Positions 1-10,298 of a DNA stretch of 64,000 bases are shown one piece after another. This stretch comes from Stereocaulon alpinum. Taxonomy: Eukaryota > Ascomycota > Lecanoromycetes > Lecanorales > Stereocaulaceae. The notes under the pieces are model-generated. The model had not been told where the DNA came from and did no database searches. It saw nothing but the letters and a program-made list of their open reading frames with translations. Both the position numbers and the translations under genes were made by a program. Where the stretch lies: the NCBI GenBank assembly GCA_018257865.1, contig JAEUBA010000004.1:496001-560000 (forward strand). Direction: 5' to 3'. Position 1 is the first letter of the stretch. Each line of letters starts with the position of its first letter.

Positions 1-834
1 CCCTTTACGTTGGCATTCGATGCTGCTATCTTGGCACAGCAGTTTACCATTATTGAAAAGGATGCACTTAACGAGATTAACTGGCAGGACCTCATTGACA
101 TGCGTTGGTCAAGTTCAAAGACCGAAACTCTCAATTGGGTCGAGTATCTCCGCTACGGAGACCCCACAGGTATCGAGCTCGTCACCGCTCGCTTCAACAT
201 TATTGTCAAGTGGGCTCTTTCAGAGATCGTGCTCACTCACAGCATGGAGGAACGCGCTCTAACAATCATCAAGTACATCAATGTGGCGCATCATGCTCGG
301 AATTATCATAACTACGCCACGATGCTGCAACTCACGATAGCTCTGACATCGGTAGACTGCACAAGGCTTGCAAAGACATGGGAATTGGTGCCAGCGGCGG
401 ACAAGGCTCTGCTGAAAGAGATGGAGACCTTGATATCGCCACTTAGAAATTTCCACAATCTGAGGCAGGAAATGGAGACGGCTAACCTGGAGGATGGATG
501 TATTCCTGTTGTTGGTATATATCCCCAGACGCTCGCCTTTCCTGAGACACTGCTAATTGAGAACGCAGCGCTCTACATCCACGACTTGACATACAACGCA
601 CAAAAACCGTCCGTCATCGCATCGACACGCGATGGCGAACCTCTCATCAACTTCGAGCGCTACCGCACTACAGCAACCATCGTCAAGAGCTTGCTTAGAC
701 TCATCGACGCAAGTGCGAAATACGACTTCAAACCCGTAGAAGGGGCAATCGAGAGATGTCTCTGGATGGCAAGTTTGAGCGACGACATGATCAGGGTTAA
801 AAGCAGAGAGGTCGAAGCCGAGCCTCCCCGCTAA
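1..834 (+). CDS. lte1: RasGEF-domain protein, 3' part of gene (Lte1-like)
   Basis: The frame is open from base 1 to the TAA at 832-834, so only the last 277 residues are present and the start lies left of the window. Nearly all of it is a CDC25-homology (RasGEF) domain. It opens around residue 15 with TIIEKDALNEINWQDL, continues through the helical core (FNIIVKWALSEIVLT, then IKYINVAHHARNYHN), and ends near the GCIPVVGIY segment. RasGEF domains exchange GDP for GTP on small GTPases. The domain's place at the extreme C-terminus and the wording of its core resemble fungal Lte1, which acts in mitotic exit and polarity, more than Cdc25 or Bud5; that choice comes from recall of the families. The last roughly 20 residues are charged and look unconserved. 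The gene converges on the TBC gene that ends at 1814. No intron is evident in the visible part. Confidence 0.8.
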   Translation, partial: PFTLAFDAAILAQQFTIIEKDALNEINWQDLIDMRWSSSKTETLNWVEYLRYGDPTGIELVTARFNIIVKWALSEIVLTHSMEERALTIIKYINVAHHARNYHNYATMLQLTIALTSVDCTRLAKTWELVPAADKALLKEMETLISPLRNFHNLRQEMETANLEDGCIPVVGIYPQTLAFPETLLIENAALYIHDLTYNAQKPSVIASTRDGEPLINFERYRTTATIVKSLLRLIDASAKYDFKPVEGAIERCLWMASLSDDMIRVKSREVEAEPPR

Positions 835-1813
835 CCTCACGAACTACATTTCAAATGGAATCCTAGGGTATGCGCTGGTGTATTGGAATTACATGGCAAA
901 GGCATTATGGTGGAGCATGGGTATAAAGGGCCGGGATGTGATGGGTAACGGGAGGAATGACTGTTACGATCGTTAATGAACGCTTGATGACATTTTGGCA
1001 TGGCTATGTTTTTGTATTGGCACGCTTTTGCGGTGGAAAAAGACCAGACGTTTTTAGGTTATTTGAGGAAGGGAGCTTTTGGAGCATTGGCTATTTGAGA
1101 GTTGGTTGTACTCCCGCATCTGCTGGTATGAGGAATAGGTAGCATTGAGCATGCAGGATTGATGAATGCGATGTGGTACTTCGCCTTCGTTACTCTGTTG
1201 AATTACAGACAAGCTGCTGTGACTGAGAACCTTGACTACTACAATTCCATAGGTATCTACCACGACCAGCCTCAAAAAAGCAACTTCACTGCAATTTATT
1301 TGTGTCCGGAGGAGGGTTTTCATTATACGGTTGTTGATGATGTTGGTGAGCTGATATGTCAGAATTTCGGAGTGGTTCAGTGGATGTTGGTATGATGAGG
1401 AATCTGCCGGAGCGAACATTGGCTGAATCAAGGGGATTCGAGATGGCTTTGAGGCGTATCTGAGCATAGACAAGAGGCACGTGGTAATGCTTGCATTTGA
1501 AGCTGAATATTAAGTATTATTGAATTATCTAAAATATGAACTTCTCCCCTTTCCTGTCATGAAACCCTACATTTCCCCCATGGGAAATACAATGCGTAGG
1601 CATGAATCGCCCTTCCCAAACCGCATTGACGATAGAAGAGAACAGAAGAGGAACATCCACGTAAAGGGTATAAGGGTATCTGGGTATCATACAATCCGAG
1701 CGGCTCGATGGCTTTTCAGGCTGGCGTCTCGCGATAGGAAGTAAAAGCGCTGAAGAGGTTGATGAAAGGAAGGGAAAGTTATTAGAAAGTAAAGTGGGTG
1801 TTCATCGATCATC
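835..1813. other. intergenic, convergent 3' regions
   Basis: About 980 bp between two converging genes. ORFs up to 139 codons exist here but carry no family signature and no convincing splice context. I see 3' UTR-type sequence and nothing else. Confidence 0.5.
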
Positions 1814-4262
1814 TCAACCCTTTCGTCGTTTCCTCATCTTCCATTCCACGCGCGCAACACGCATGAGCATCTCTTCATCCTTGACAGGTATCCAACTCGT
1901 AAGGACTTTCATTGCGTTTTCGAAATCGGAGTCGAGGAGTATCTCTCTGGTGCCAGCTATCAGGGCCGCGGAAGCAGCGTGTAGGACGTCAAGGCCGCCG
2001 TTGAAGGAGGTTGAGTTGCGGGAGTTGGAGTGCGGGTTGGACATTGAGCGTGAGAGGGAGGGGAGGGGCACGTCTGGGTCACCGAGGAGCATGAAGACGT
2101 CCCAGACGCGGAGTTGGGCGGGGAAGGGGATGCTGTAGTTGAAGAGGGTGAGGTACCAGCGGGTGCCGTAGGCAGTGGCGGAGATGTTTAAGTCCGTCTT
2201 GTGGCAGGTCAGTACAATGCATTCATGGTTCGTTACCCATCAGAAGTATACGTACCAGCTTCTTAGCAACTTCCCCGTTGCCCAGCCAATCTTTCTCGAA
2301 TTCTTCAAGAGCCTGCATTAATCCTTCAAAGCCTGATTGATAGAGCCGTTCTAGGCCTCTCAATTGCCATAGTCGTACAAGCATCACAAACGTCATTTCT
2401 TCATCGAAGTAGCATAGGAGGGTCGATGCTAAGGCAGCCATTCCTTGCACGTACCCTGTGTCAGGGAAGTAGATCGATAGGCAGTGTAGGACTCTGAACA
2501 GTAGGCGCTGGCCTCCTCTGTAACGCCGTCGAAACATGATGTGGCTGTTTATCGTTCGTGGGACGTCGATATCGATTTGGACATCATCTGGAGAGCCTTG
2601 CTCCAGCAGCTTGTGGAAGACCGAGATGAGCTCGTCGTCTGTGGGACTGCCTTTCCGTTTCTTAGCGCTGGCTGTAAGGAAGGCATGCCATGCCGTTGCG
2701 CGCCAACGGTCTGGTATGCCCTTCCATGTGCGGTCAATTAATTTGGGACTCTTGGCGTCAAATTCGAACACCATGCCTCCTCCAAACTTGGTATTCTTGA
2801 CCACCTTGGCCATCTTCCTCCATTTGTCTTCTCTCTCCCGTTCTCGTCTTTTGAGCGCATCGGCCGTACTGCTGTCTTCTCCATCTTCTGCAATGTCGGC
2901 AAGGCCAGGCGGTAATGTCAGCATGTCGCCGGCTTCGTCTACACATCTTCGGTCTTTGTTGTGAGGAAGTCGGTTCGCAGCTGAGCGGAGGCGAGACTCT
3001 TTGCCATTGATGGTTCGGTAGGAACTTTGTGATGATGCCGGACGGATAACACCAGAGGGTGGTCTGGAGGTTGAAGGCGTTTCGACAGAGCGAGAAGGAC
3101 TTCTTGCGGAGCCTCTCTTCCTGATTGAGCTGCGTTGCCGTCTAGGTGCGTCAGATGCGAGCTGTAGAAGGGTCGAGACCCGCTGTATCCGTGGTGGCTC
3201 TGGTGAATTGGCTCGAAAGGAATTGATGGATGATGCTTGCGAAGATATTCTGCGTGGAACAATGAATCCGTATCTATCAACGTCGCCCCCATGAAGATCC
3301 TCCCAATCTTCGATCCCGCCTGCTAGCTCGGTGGCCTCTCGTACCAGAGTGCTTTCTCTTTTGCTGGTTGTAGAATCACAGTGTGATGGAACCCGAAGCG
3401 ATGCGACGCCATTCATGAGGATCTCAGGAACAGCCGTTGAATGCGACGCTGACGCTGACCCATTTTGACTGAGCTCTTCCTCAATTCTGCCATTGCTCAT
3501 ATTGTTGTGTAATTCAGCAACCCAGACTGGCTCTTTCGCGCCCCCTCCCTCATACATAGACCGCACCTTGAAGGAAAGCGCCTCATCATCGTCGGATAGG
3601 ATTCTCGACGGGACTTTGGATTGAGGCATATGTGACTTCTCATCTGGTAGCCTTCTACTCCCGATAGCCCTCCCATTACTAAGTGCATTACCATTCGTAT
3701 TGTTCGCCTTCCTGCCAGCGATTAACATGCTACCCCTTTTCGAGAATTCCACATGTCCCGGTATCGTCAAATCTTCGAAGCTCCCGGTAGGTATCTCTGT
3801 CAATATTCCCTTGAACGGTGTCTGGGGTACAGCAGGAGAGCCATTTTGATCCTTGGACGACGGCTTGCGCTCATCCCGTCCTGGTCCCTGCTCGAAGCTA
3901 TGCGAGATTGGAGGGCCGTCCGGTGCGGCAAAGCTCGGGAAGCTCGGCGAATGCCTTATACTAGACGACGAATCCACATCTGTTCCCAACGTTGTGCGAC
4001 TATCTCTTGCTGTAGAGTTCGAAGGCGCAAGACCCGAGTCTCGCCGAACATCTTTGTATAGCTTGGCTCGGGCTGTCTGGGGTGATAGACGTTGGTTGTT
4101 CTTCGGCCGTCTCAGGCCAGTGAAGCTGTGCTGTGAGGGACTCGAGGGAGGTGTAGCGACGGTGATAGGAATTGGTGGTTCAGCAGCTGTTGTCTCTTCG
4201 TATGGAATGCCTTTCAGACTCTCCTGGCTTGGGGGTCTTAGAGAGGGTGGTGCTGGCTTCAT
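1814..4262 (-). CDS. TBC-domain Rab GTPase-activating protein
   Basis: Two exons on the minus strand, 4262-2256 and 2197-1814, with a 58-nt phase-0 intron (donor GTACGT), giving 796 residues. Residues 1 to about 500 are Ser/Pro/Arg-rich and look disordered. A TBC domain follows at about 505-770. It shows both catalytic fingers of TBC proteins: the arginine finger in IDIDVPRT (about residue 567) and the glutamine finger in GYVQGM (about residue 604). Splicing restores the conserved segment TDLNISATAYGTRWY and the VWDVFMLLGD motif, which confirms the intron. Such proteins stimulate GTP hydrolysis by Rab GTPases and so end vesicle-trafficking signals. The target Rab cannot be read from the sequence. 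The + strand of the last exon is strongly G-rich, part of the skew pattern reported in findings. The ATG at 4262 is the first in the frame and suits the length. Confidence 0.88.
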
Positions 4263-5140
4263 GGCTGCCCATTAGAGTCGCGATTGGTTGATATCTTTGG
4301 TTGCAATACATTGGTGTACTGAAAAGGCTTCTAGGTAAGTAGTCTCACAGAGCGTGGGCTGCTACGCTGAATGTGGTCTGTGGACCTCAATGCCGTCTGC
4401 AGGGGCATTCGAGGTCTTGTCACGTCAGCCAGGAAGGGTTTAGCTTGTGGCCCGACCGCGACAGCACGCTTGTCCAATGCTCCACTGCAGCTCCAGTGAC
4501 CAATTGAGCCGATCTAGCTCTTTGCGGTTGAAAAGCAAATGCTCTATTTTGATGCAGACGTTAAGGAGCCGCCAGGTTTGACCCGGTAAACAGTTGGCCT
4601 GCAAAACTCTAAATTGCGGCCTGTGTTGTCATTCGCGACACTGTTTACAACATACCGTTAGAACTAGCTCTTTAGAGTCCTCCAAATATGCCGGCTCTTA
4701 GGTCTCCCAGCACCCACCATCCGCCCTTGCGTTGGCCGTCATGCATAGCGAACAAGTCCGACTTGGTAATCGGTCACACCTAGGAGATGAGATGACGCTC
4801 GTGGTATATGTGAGACATCAAAATCAGGATGTTGACACATTCTATATCTGATATTGAAGCAGACCGATACCTTTCTTTGCCCCACTTGGGTTTACAGTAC
4901 TTCAATTCTCACTTCCATCGAGCAACATTGGTTATCTTCGACGCCTCCGGTACTAGAAATCTAGCGTTATCATCCCTATTATTACGAAGCGTCCGCCTTT
5001 ACCATTTTTGAGCAACGACCATGCCATTTCCTACACTCTTATCTTGTCTAGAGAATTTTTGGCGCCGAGAAGGTTACCATTGAAAGCTGTTCCATTACCC
5101 ATCGTGGAGAAAGGGGCAATACGATTTTTGGCTTAACATT
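4263..5140. promoter_or_regulatory. upstream region of the TBC gene
   Basis: 878 bp between the start of the TBC gene and the 3' end of the allantoicase gene. It must hold the TBC promoter. Small ORFs (for example 60 codons at 4829-5011) show no conserved feature. No specific site stands out. Confidence 0.4.
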
Positions 5141-6423
5141 CTACGCTCTAGTACCAAACACCCTAAACCTCTTCACACCCCCATCAGGAACAATAACCAT
5201 CTTCATATGCGTAAACGTCTTCGCGTTCTCCCCAAATCCACCCTCCAACCTAAACTCATGCTCCTTATCCTTCTCACACGGACTAACACCCACAACCTCA
5301 ATCCACTTCTCATCATCGGCCTTCACCTCCCCCTCCCCTTCCCCATCCCCAGCATCCAACCCCTCAACCCTAACCTCCCTCGGAAAATTCCCCCGAAAAT
5401 GCATAGTATCAACTACCACCCTCCCCACCCTCCCCCTAGCCCCCAATCTCACAACAACCCAATCCTCATGCCCCACCCCGCGACTCCTCTTCGTCTCCCA
5501 CCCATCACCCATATCCTTCCCCCTACCCGGCAACAATAAGTTCCCAGCTACTCCAAAATGCTGATCGCTCCATGAAACAGCTACACCGCCCATAACAGCC
5601 GCACTTAACTCCACTTCCTCTGCAGGGTTGGCAGGCCAGACCGGCACAGCGATGCCGTATAACCTGAAGCGCGCTATGCCGCCGTCCGGATACATGCAGA
5701 GCATTACGTGTGTGAGTTTCCCTACTTTTTCCGCATCGATTCTCCAAGCATGTCGACGAGACGCACCACATCTCCTGCGTTCTAACACTTTCCTCCATGC
5801 CTGATATCCATCGTCTATCAGCCTCTCATCAGCCCCCTCTCCCACCTCATAGCAACCCCACACCGCCACCTCCTCAGCATGGTTCCCGTCAAAGAACGCC
5901 GTATCAATTTCCACACCTTTCACGATGCCGGCTGCGGGGCCTAAGCGAATTATCACCCAGTCTGCTGGGTTGGGGTTGTGCCGACGCGTTTCCCAGCCAT
6001 CGTACCAGGCGCCTAGAGGGGTATTAGTAGCTTTTCTCGTATAAGAGGGAGAGGTGTGGAGACGGAGAGGGAATGGAAACCTAACCTGTTTCTATGTAGT
6101 GGCCCGGCCGATGGATTGGGGGAGTGGGGGTTGTGAGGTTTGAGGCGGAGGCGAAGAATTCGTCTGAGAATTTGAGAATACGGGAGTTTAGGGGGGCGGA
6201 GATGAGGTCTGTGGTAGTGTTAGCTGAAGTTTGTAGAGTGTGGAAGACGGGTATTCAAGACGTCAAAGAACAGTAGCGCTTTGTCTGGTGGGGCCCAGAG
6301 CGGGGTTGTTTTACCAATGCAGGTGGAGCTGAAGGTGCTGTCTATTTGGTCGGCGGGGATGGAGTCTGAAGGTGTGGATAGGGTGTCTTGGATTGTTTCT
6401 GGGGAGAGAGCTTGGACTTCCAT
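5141..6423 (-). CDS. alc: allantoicase (allantoate amidinohydrolase)
   Basis: Three exons, 6423-6315, 6208-6086 and 6012-5141, with introns of 106 and 73 nt; 367 residues, the usual length for the family. Allantoicase splits allantoate into ureidoglycolate and urea in purine breakdown, letting the fungus use purines as nitrogen. Two related allantoicase repeats are visible. The first runs from about residue 35 (ILKFSDEFFASASNL, then the spliced GAWYDGWETRR and DWVIIRLG). The second starts near residue 200 (VSWSDQHFGVAGNLLLPG, DGWETKR, DWVVVRLGARGRVG). Each repeat ends in a PDGG(I/V).RFR.(Y/F)G motif. Splicing is fixed by these conserved joins. The gene is transcribed away from the sugar transporter. 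GATA-type sites just upstream agree with nitrogen control (separate entry). The 3' half of the sense strand is strikingly G-rich and the 5' half C-rich. Confidence 0.93.
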
Positions 6424-7814
6424 GGTTGTGGTGGGAGGATGGTTTATTGTGGGAGGGTGGGGGAGTCGAAGGTGGGGGGTTGTTTTATATCTACGCGGAG
6501 TTCACCGATTGGCAACACTTGGGACTACGAGTGGATAAGGTACCTTGAGAATTTATCGCTCAATGCAAGTACCAAACAATGTGTAATTAATTGTGCGTTC
6601 CACTGTGTAAAAGCATTGCTTTATTGCAAACAAACACTTGAAAGCTATATGCTACTTCGCTACTCAACCATGTTCAGATTGTATGCGTTCTCTGCCCGCG
6701 CGTCCAAATCCTCGCATCTCTACTCTTGCCATACATCTTTTCATACTTTCTGATAGACTCGCTTTATACAACTTCGGACTGCAACAACGAGACACAAGAT
6801 TGCTGCATGAGTCTGAAATTCGTTGAAAAGGTAGACGCAAGGCTGTAAGCAGATCAGCTCGATATTAACCAACTGGAAACATCCAACATCGGCAGTTGTG
6901 ACCCTCCAAGCCGTAGAATTGGACAAGGCGACTTTAGCAATTGCAGCGACTTTGCAACGGAAGCGCGGAGTACTGTGCTGAATTGAACCGAGGAGTATCT
7001 TGTAAGAATGGAGGTCGCATAGTAGCCGCAGCATCAGAACAGCTCGGCCGCCGCCGCGGTATAAGGGCACTGACGCTTTTCCAGGTTTTCTAGACTGCTG
7101 CAGTTGGGCATCGAATGCCCCAAATGTTTAAGTATCATTAGGTGGCAAATATTCTGAAGCTATACAGATTTCCGCTCAAATAGGACAAGTGTCTGTTGAT
7201 ACCGCCCCTCACCGCCCTACTTGGTTGCTATGCGCGAGGTGCCTAAACCAAATCGAGTTTGTCGATGTTTGGGCGTTGGACGTCGGAGTAAACAGACCGG
7301 GTCAAAATCGATTGGGAGACGTGTCGACGCGTTTTGTTAAGTGAAGCAACTCGTTCCTGGTTTAGAGGCTGAAAGTTCCAGAAGCATTAATCGAACTTCA
7401 GCATCTTCCATACGGATAGCCATGCGGGATGGCGTTCTGGAACCATGGATCGCTGCCAGTGGCAATACATCAACAATTGCGCAACCAATCAAGACACGAT
7501 CGCAACGCCCCAATCTTTAACTCTATGCAAGACGTTCAACGGCTATACATCAAGAAACCTCAACTTGGTTAGCTCCTGCGGAAGTGGCTCGTTCGATCTT
7601 TGGTAGCGAGAGTCACGCAACATGCAGGTGTGTGGTGGTCATCATCGCGGCGTGATGAGTGGCGGGAGAGTGTTGGGATGGGTAGACTGTGTACGCCGAG
7701 TCCCACTAGCAAGAAGCAAGCTCCAGTCACGGGACCGCGGCAGTCATTGATAGGATCTGTAGCTGATATCGATCATCTAGGTAGTCTAGTCCTTTATTAT
7801 GTCAACATTATATA
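6424..7814. other. intergenic: allantoicase promoter and 3' region of the sugar transporter
   Basis: About 1.4 kb. The left end is the allantoicase promoter; the right end is the transporter's 3' flank. ORFs of 60-120 codons on both strands have no recognisable content. I see no RNA gene or repeat. Confidence 0.4.
6505..6558. promoter_or_regulatory. candidate CCAAT box and GATA sites upstream of allantoicase
   Basis: Within about 135 bp upstream of the allantoicase ATG (6423) lie ATTGG (a CCAAT box on the minus strand, near 6508), GATAAG at 6534-6539, and TTATCG at 6553-6558 (CGATAA on the minus strand, an HGATAR match). GATA factors of the AreA type activate purine-use genes in ascomycetes. 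Sites this short are common by chance, so this is suggestive only. Confidence 0.3.
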
Positions 7815-9588
7815 TTATCCATCGAACCTACTCGTCAAATACGCAGCCCCTAGCGCCGCACATCCACCAGCCCTCAGTACCCATCCTGTCCCAGCCTGAC
7901 TTCCCAATGCTTTCGCTATTCCAAAAATGCCACTACATGCCAATGCCGCAATGATCTGCGGCGCTGAAATGGCTACATTGTGCAAACCCATAATGGCGCC
8001 AGCTTGCACATCTCTTGAAGGCGGCGGTGGCTCTTCTCCACTGATGTCACTGATCGTGTCGCGAAGGGATTGCCGTGCAGCGAGCTCACTTCCGATGATA
8101 GCGAACGGTGCCCAGAGGGTGAGGGCCCACGAGAGACCAACGCAGGCGACGATGAATGTGGCGCCGGCTTGGGAGGTGATGATCAAGGTGGCAAACATTG
8201 CAAGGGCGAAGAACACGTGCCCACATATCCAGAGCTGGGAGATGCGGAGCTTGTTTGAGTGTGATTGTGAGGAAGAATTGCCTTCGTTAAAGGCTTTCAA
8301 AAGGAGTGGTAGGAAGATGTTAGCTATGAAAGCGACGACGGCGAAGAGGAAGCTGGCAAATGTGCCAAAGCGGATGGCCTCTTCACTAAGGGAGTTTCTG
8401 CCTCCTGGCGTTGGTGGGGTTGACGAATCTCGGGCTTTCACGCGTCCTTCGTCTGCTGCTCGTTAGTATTGGGAAGCGCTCCAGCATGCGCAGAAGCTTA
8501 CAAAATTCGCCTACGTAGCTACGGCAGCGAGACGTTTGTCAGCCGGTTTCGATTCTCTCCGCTTATTGTTTTGAAAGAACTTACGTAGTAGAGTAAAATA
8601 GGAAAGGAAACCATCCCATCCAGGCACAAAATTGTATATGACACACATTGCGAATCTTTATCGGCATAGATCTATAGGTACGGAACAAGTCACCCAGAAA
8701 TGCCACCAGTCCGTTCAGCTCCACCCTTTCTGGTGGCACATTCCGCTCGACGACGGAGCAGCTCATGGCGGTTGCGATCAGTAAAGACGCAGAAGCAATT
8801 ACACACAGGCACTGGAACTGCGTTAAAGTCTTCGACCCAAACAAGTCTGGTAGTGCGGTGAATCCAGAGAGATAGCCAACGATATTCCCAACGCCAGTCA
8901 TGGCGCCCGCCCAGGCGCTTGCTTGAGCCTGCTGATGTGTTGGACAATTTTCGACGATTAGCGTACGTAAACCTGCCTGAAGAGGCTGGATGGATATGTT
9001 CAGTATATATATCAAGAAAATGGCGATGGATATGACGAGGTGCTGTGTGCCGCTTGTTCGGTAATCTGGAGCCCTCGTAATTCCATACACGAGCTCCTCA
9101 ATCCAGGCCAAGCAAAGCATAGAGATAACGACTCCGACTGCACCACCAAGGATGAATGGTCGGCGACGTCCCATTCGGCTTTGAGTGCGATCGCTCCATG
9201 TTCCGACTAGTGGTTGGACGACTACGCCACAAAGAGGAGCTGCTACCCAGACCAATGCTGTCAATGACTTTGACAAGCCTAGGGTTACGAGGAATGGCGA
9301 TCCGTTCGATAGAATTACCGACCAGACAACTTGAAGGCTGCATCGAAACTTAAGCATGGACTTCATACGCATTTGGTGAGACATCAATGCTTACCCTCCA
9401 ACGCCGCAACTTAATAATAATAGATGAGGCAGGCTGACTGATGGCTCCGGCTCAATGGCGTCGATCAATAATGCCTCGCTTATCGCAGGGCTTCGATCAT
9501 CGTATACTTCAACATCTTCGTCTTCGGGATCACTGTTAGATAGAAGCTCGTGACGCTCAGTCATGGTGACATCGAAGTACTCTTTCAT
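7815..9588 (-). CDS. sucrose / alpha-glucoside transporter, GPH-MFS family
   Basis: Four exons, 9588-9395, 9337-8585, 8518-8502 and 8452-7815; 533 residues. The product is a polytopic membrane protein of about 12 segments, related to fungal Sut1-type sucrose/maltose permeases and plant SUT carriers (glycoside-pentoside-hexuronide family), which import disaccharides with protons. Evidence: the first membrane segment (LLLLSCGVGGLQVVWSVIL, across intron 1), the loop GTWSDRTQSRMGRRRPFI with the RMGRRRP motif after segment 3, and GWFPFLFYSTT followed by YVGEF. Residues 1-45 are acidic and cytosolic. Exon 3 is only 17 nt and encodes the conserved YVGEF; both flanking introns (66 and 49 nt) have GTAAG donors and AG acceptors, so it is probably real. 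The substrate is inferred from family, not shown. Confidence 0.85.
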
Positions 9589-10298
9589 CGTTCATCAAAG
9601 TCCACTTTTCGATAGAGTAGAAAGTGGTCAATGAACAGTTCCGAAATCAATGTCTCTGTTTATGGAGCAAGAAAGACGGGTGGCGACGGCATCATCAACT
9701 CGTTAGTGAGAGATGGGATATGGGTAAGAAAAGGACTCTCTGAACAGCTTCGAAAGGGTCGCGATCAATCATATACAAGGATAGATATCTACACAGTAAG
9801 CAATGTTTCGCATAAACAGGACGTCAAGCTGTCATCGATACGAGCAAGCGGGCGCCAGCGGTCCCCTGAACTAAGCCCTTCTTATCCGATTTGACGGGTC
9901 GGGCCGTCCGTTGTCCATCTGCCGCTAGTACGGCTAGAGGAACTAGCGTGCACCCTCTTCCGCGACTCTGGGACTCGATCATGATACTGCGTTCTAATAT
10001 AGCCTGGTGCTCCGAGCTTGAATTGGACACTGTCATCGCTCTAGGGCGTTGAACCGGCTCGTATTTGTTGCCGAGTGACGGCTTAGGACACTGGCGCATT
10101 AAGGACTATCATATCCTATCATACTGTACAGAAGTCAAGACTGCACCGTTTCTATATATACCCCTTCCGAAATATCACTCGGTGTATTTGGATCTTGAAT
10201 GACATTGGTAGTATCTCGATACACGCGATACATACAGGATAAGGCAAGAAAACGCTAAGTATATGTACATATATCTCTCCGCGCTCTTGATGCACCTG
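9589..10298. other. intergenic: transporter promoter and 3' flank of the metalloprotease
   Basis: 710 bp. It must contain the promoter of the transporter, which starts at 9588. Nothing further is recognisable. Confidence 0.35.

Noticed and set aside
1054..1473. 139-codon minus-strand ORF between convergent genes
   Set aside because: No conserved motif and several overlapping alternatives; judged 3' UTR sequence.
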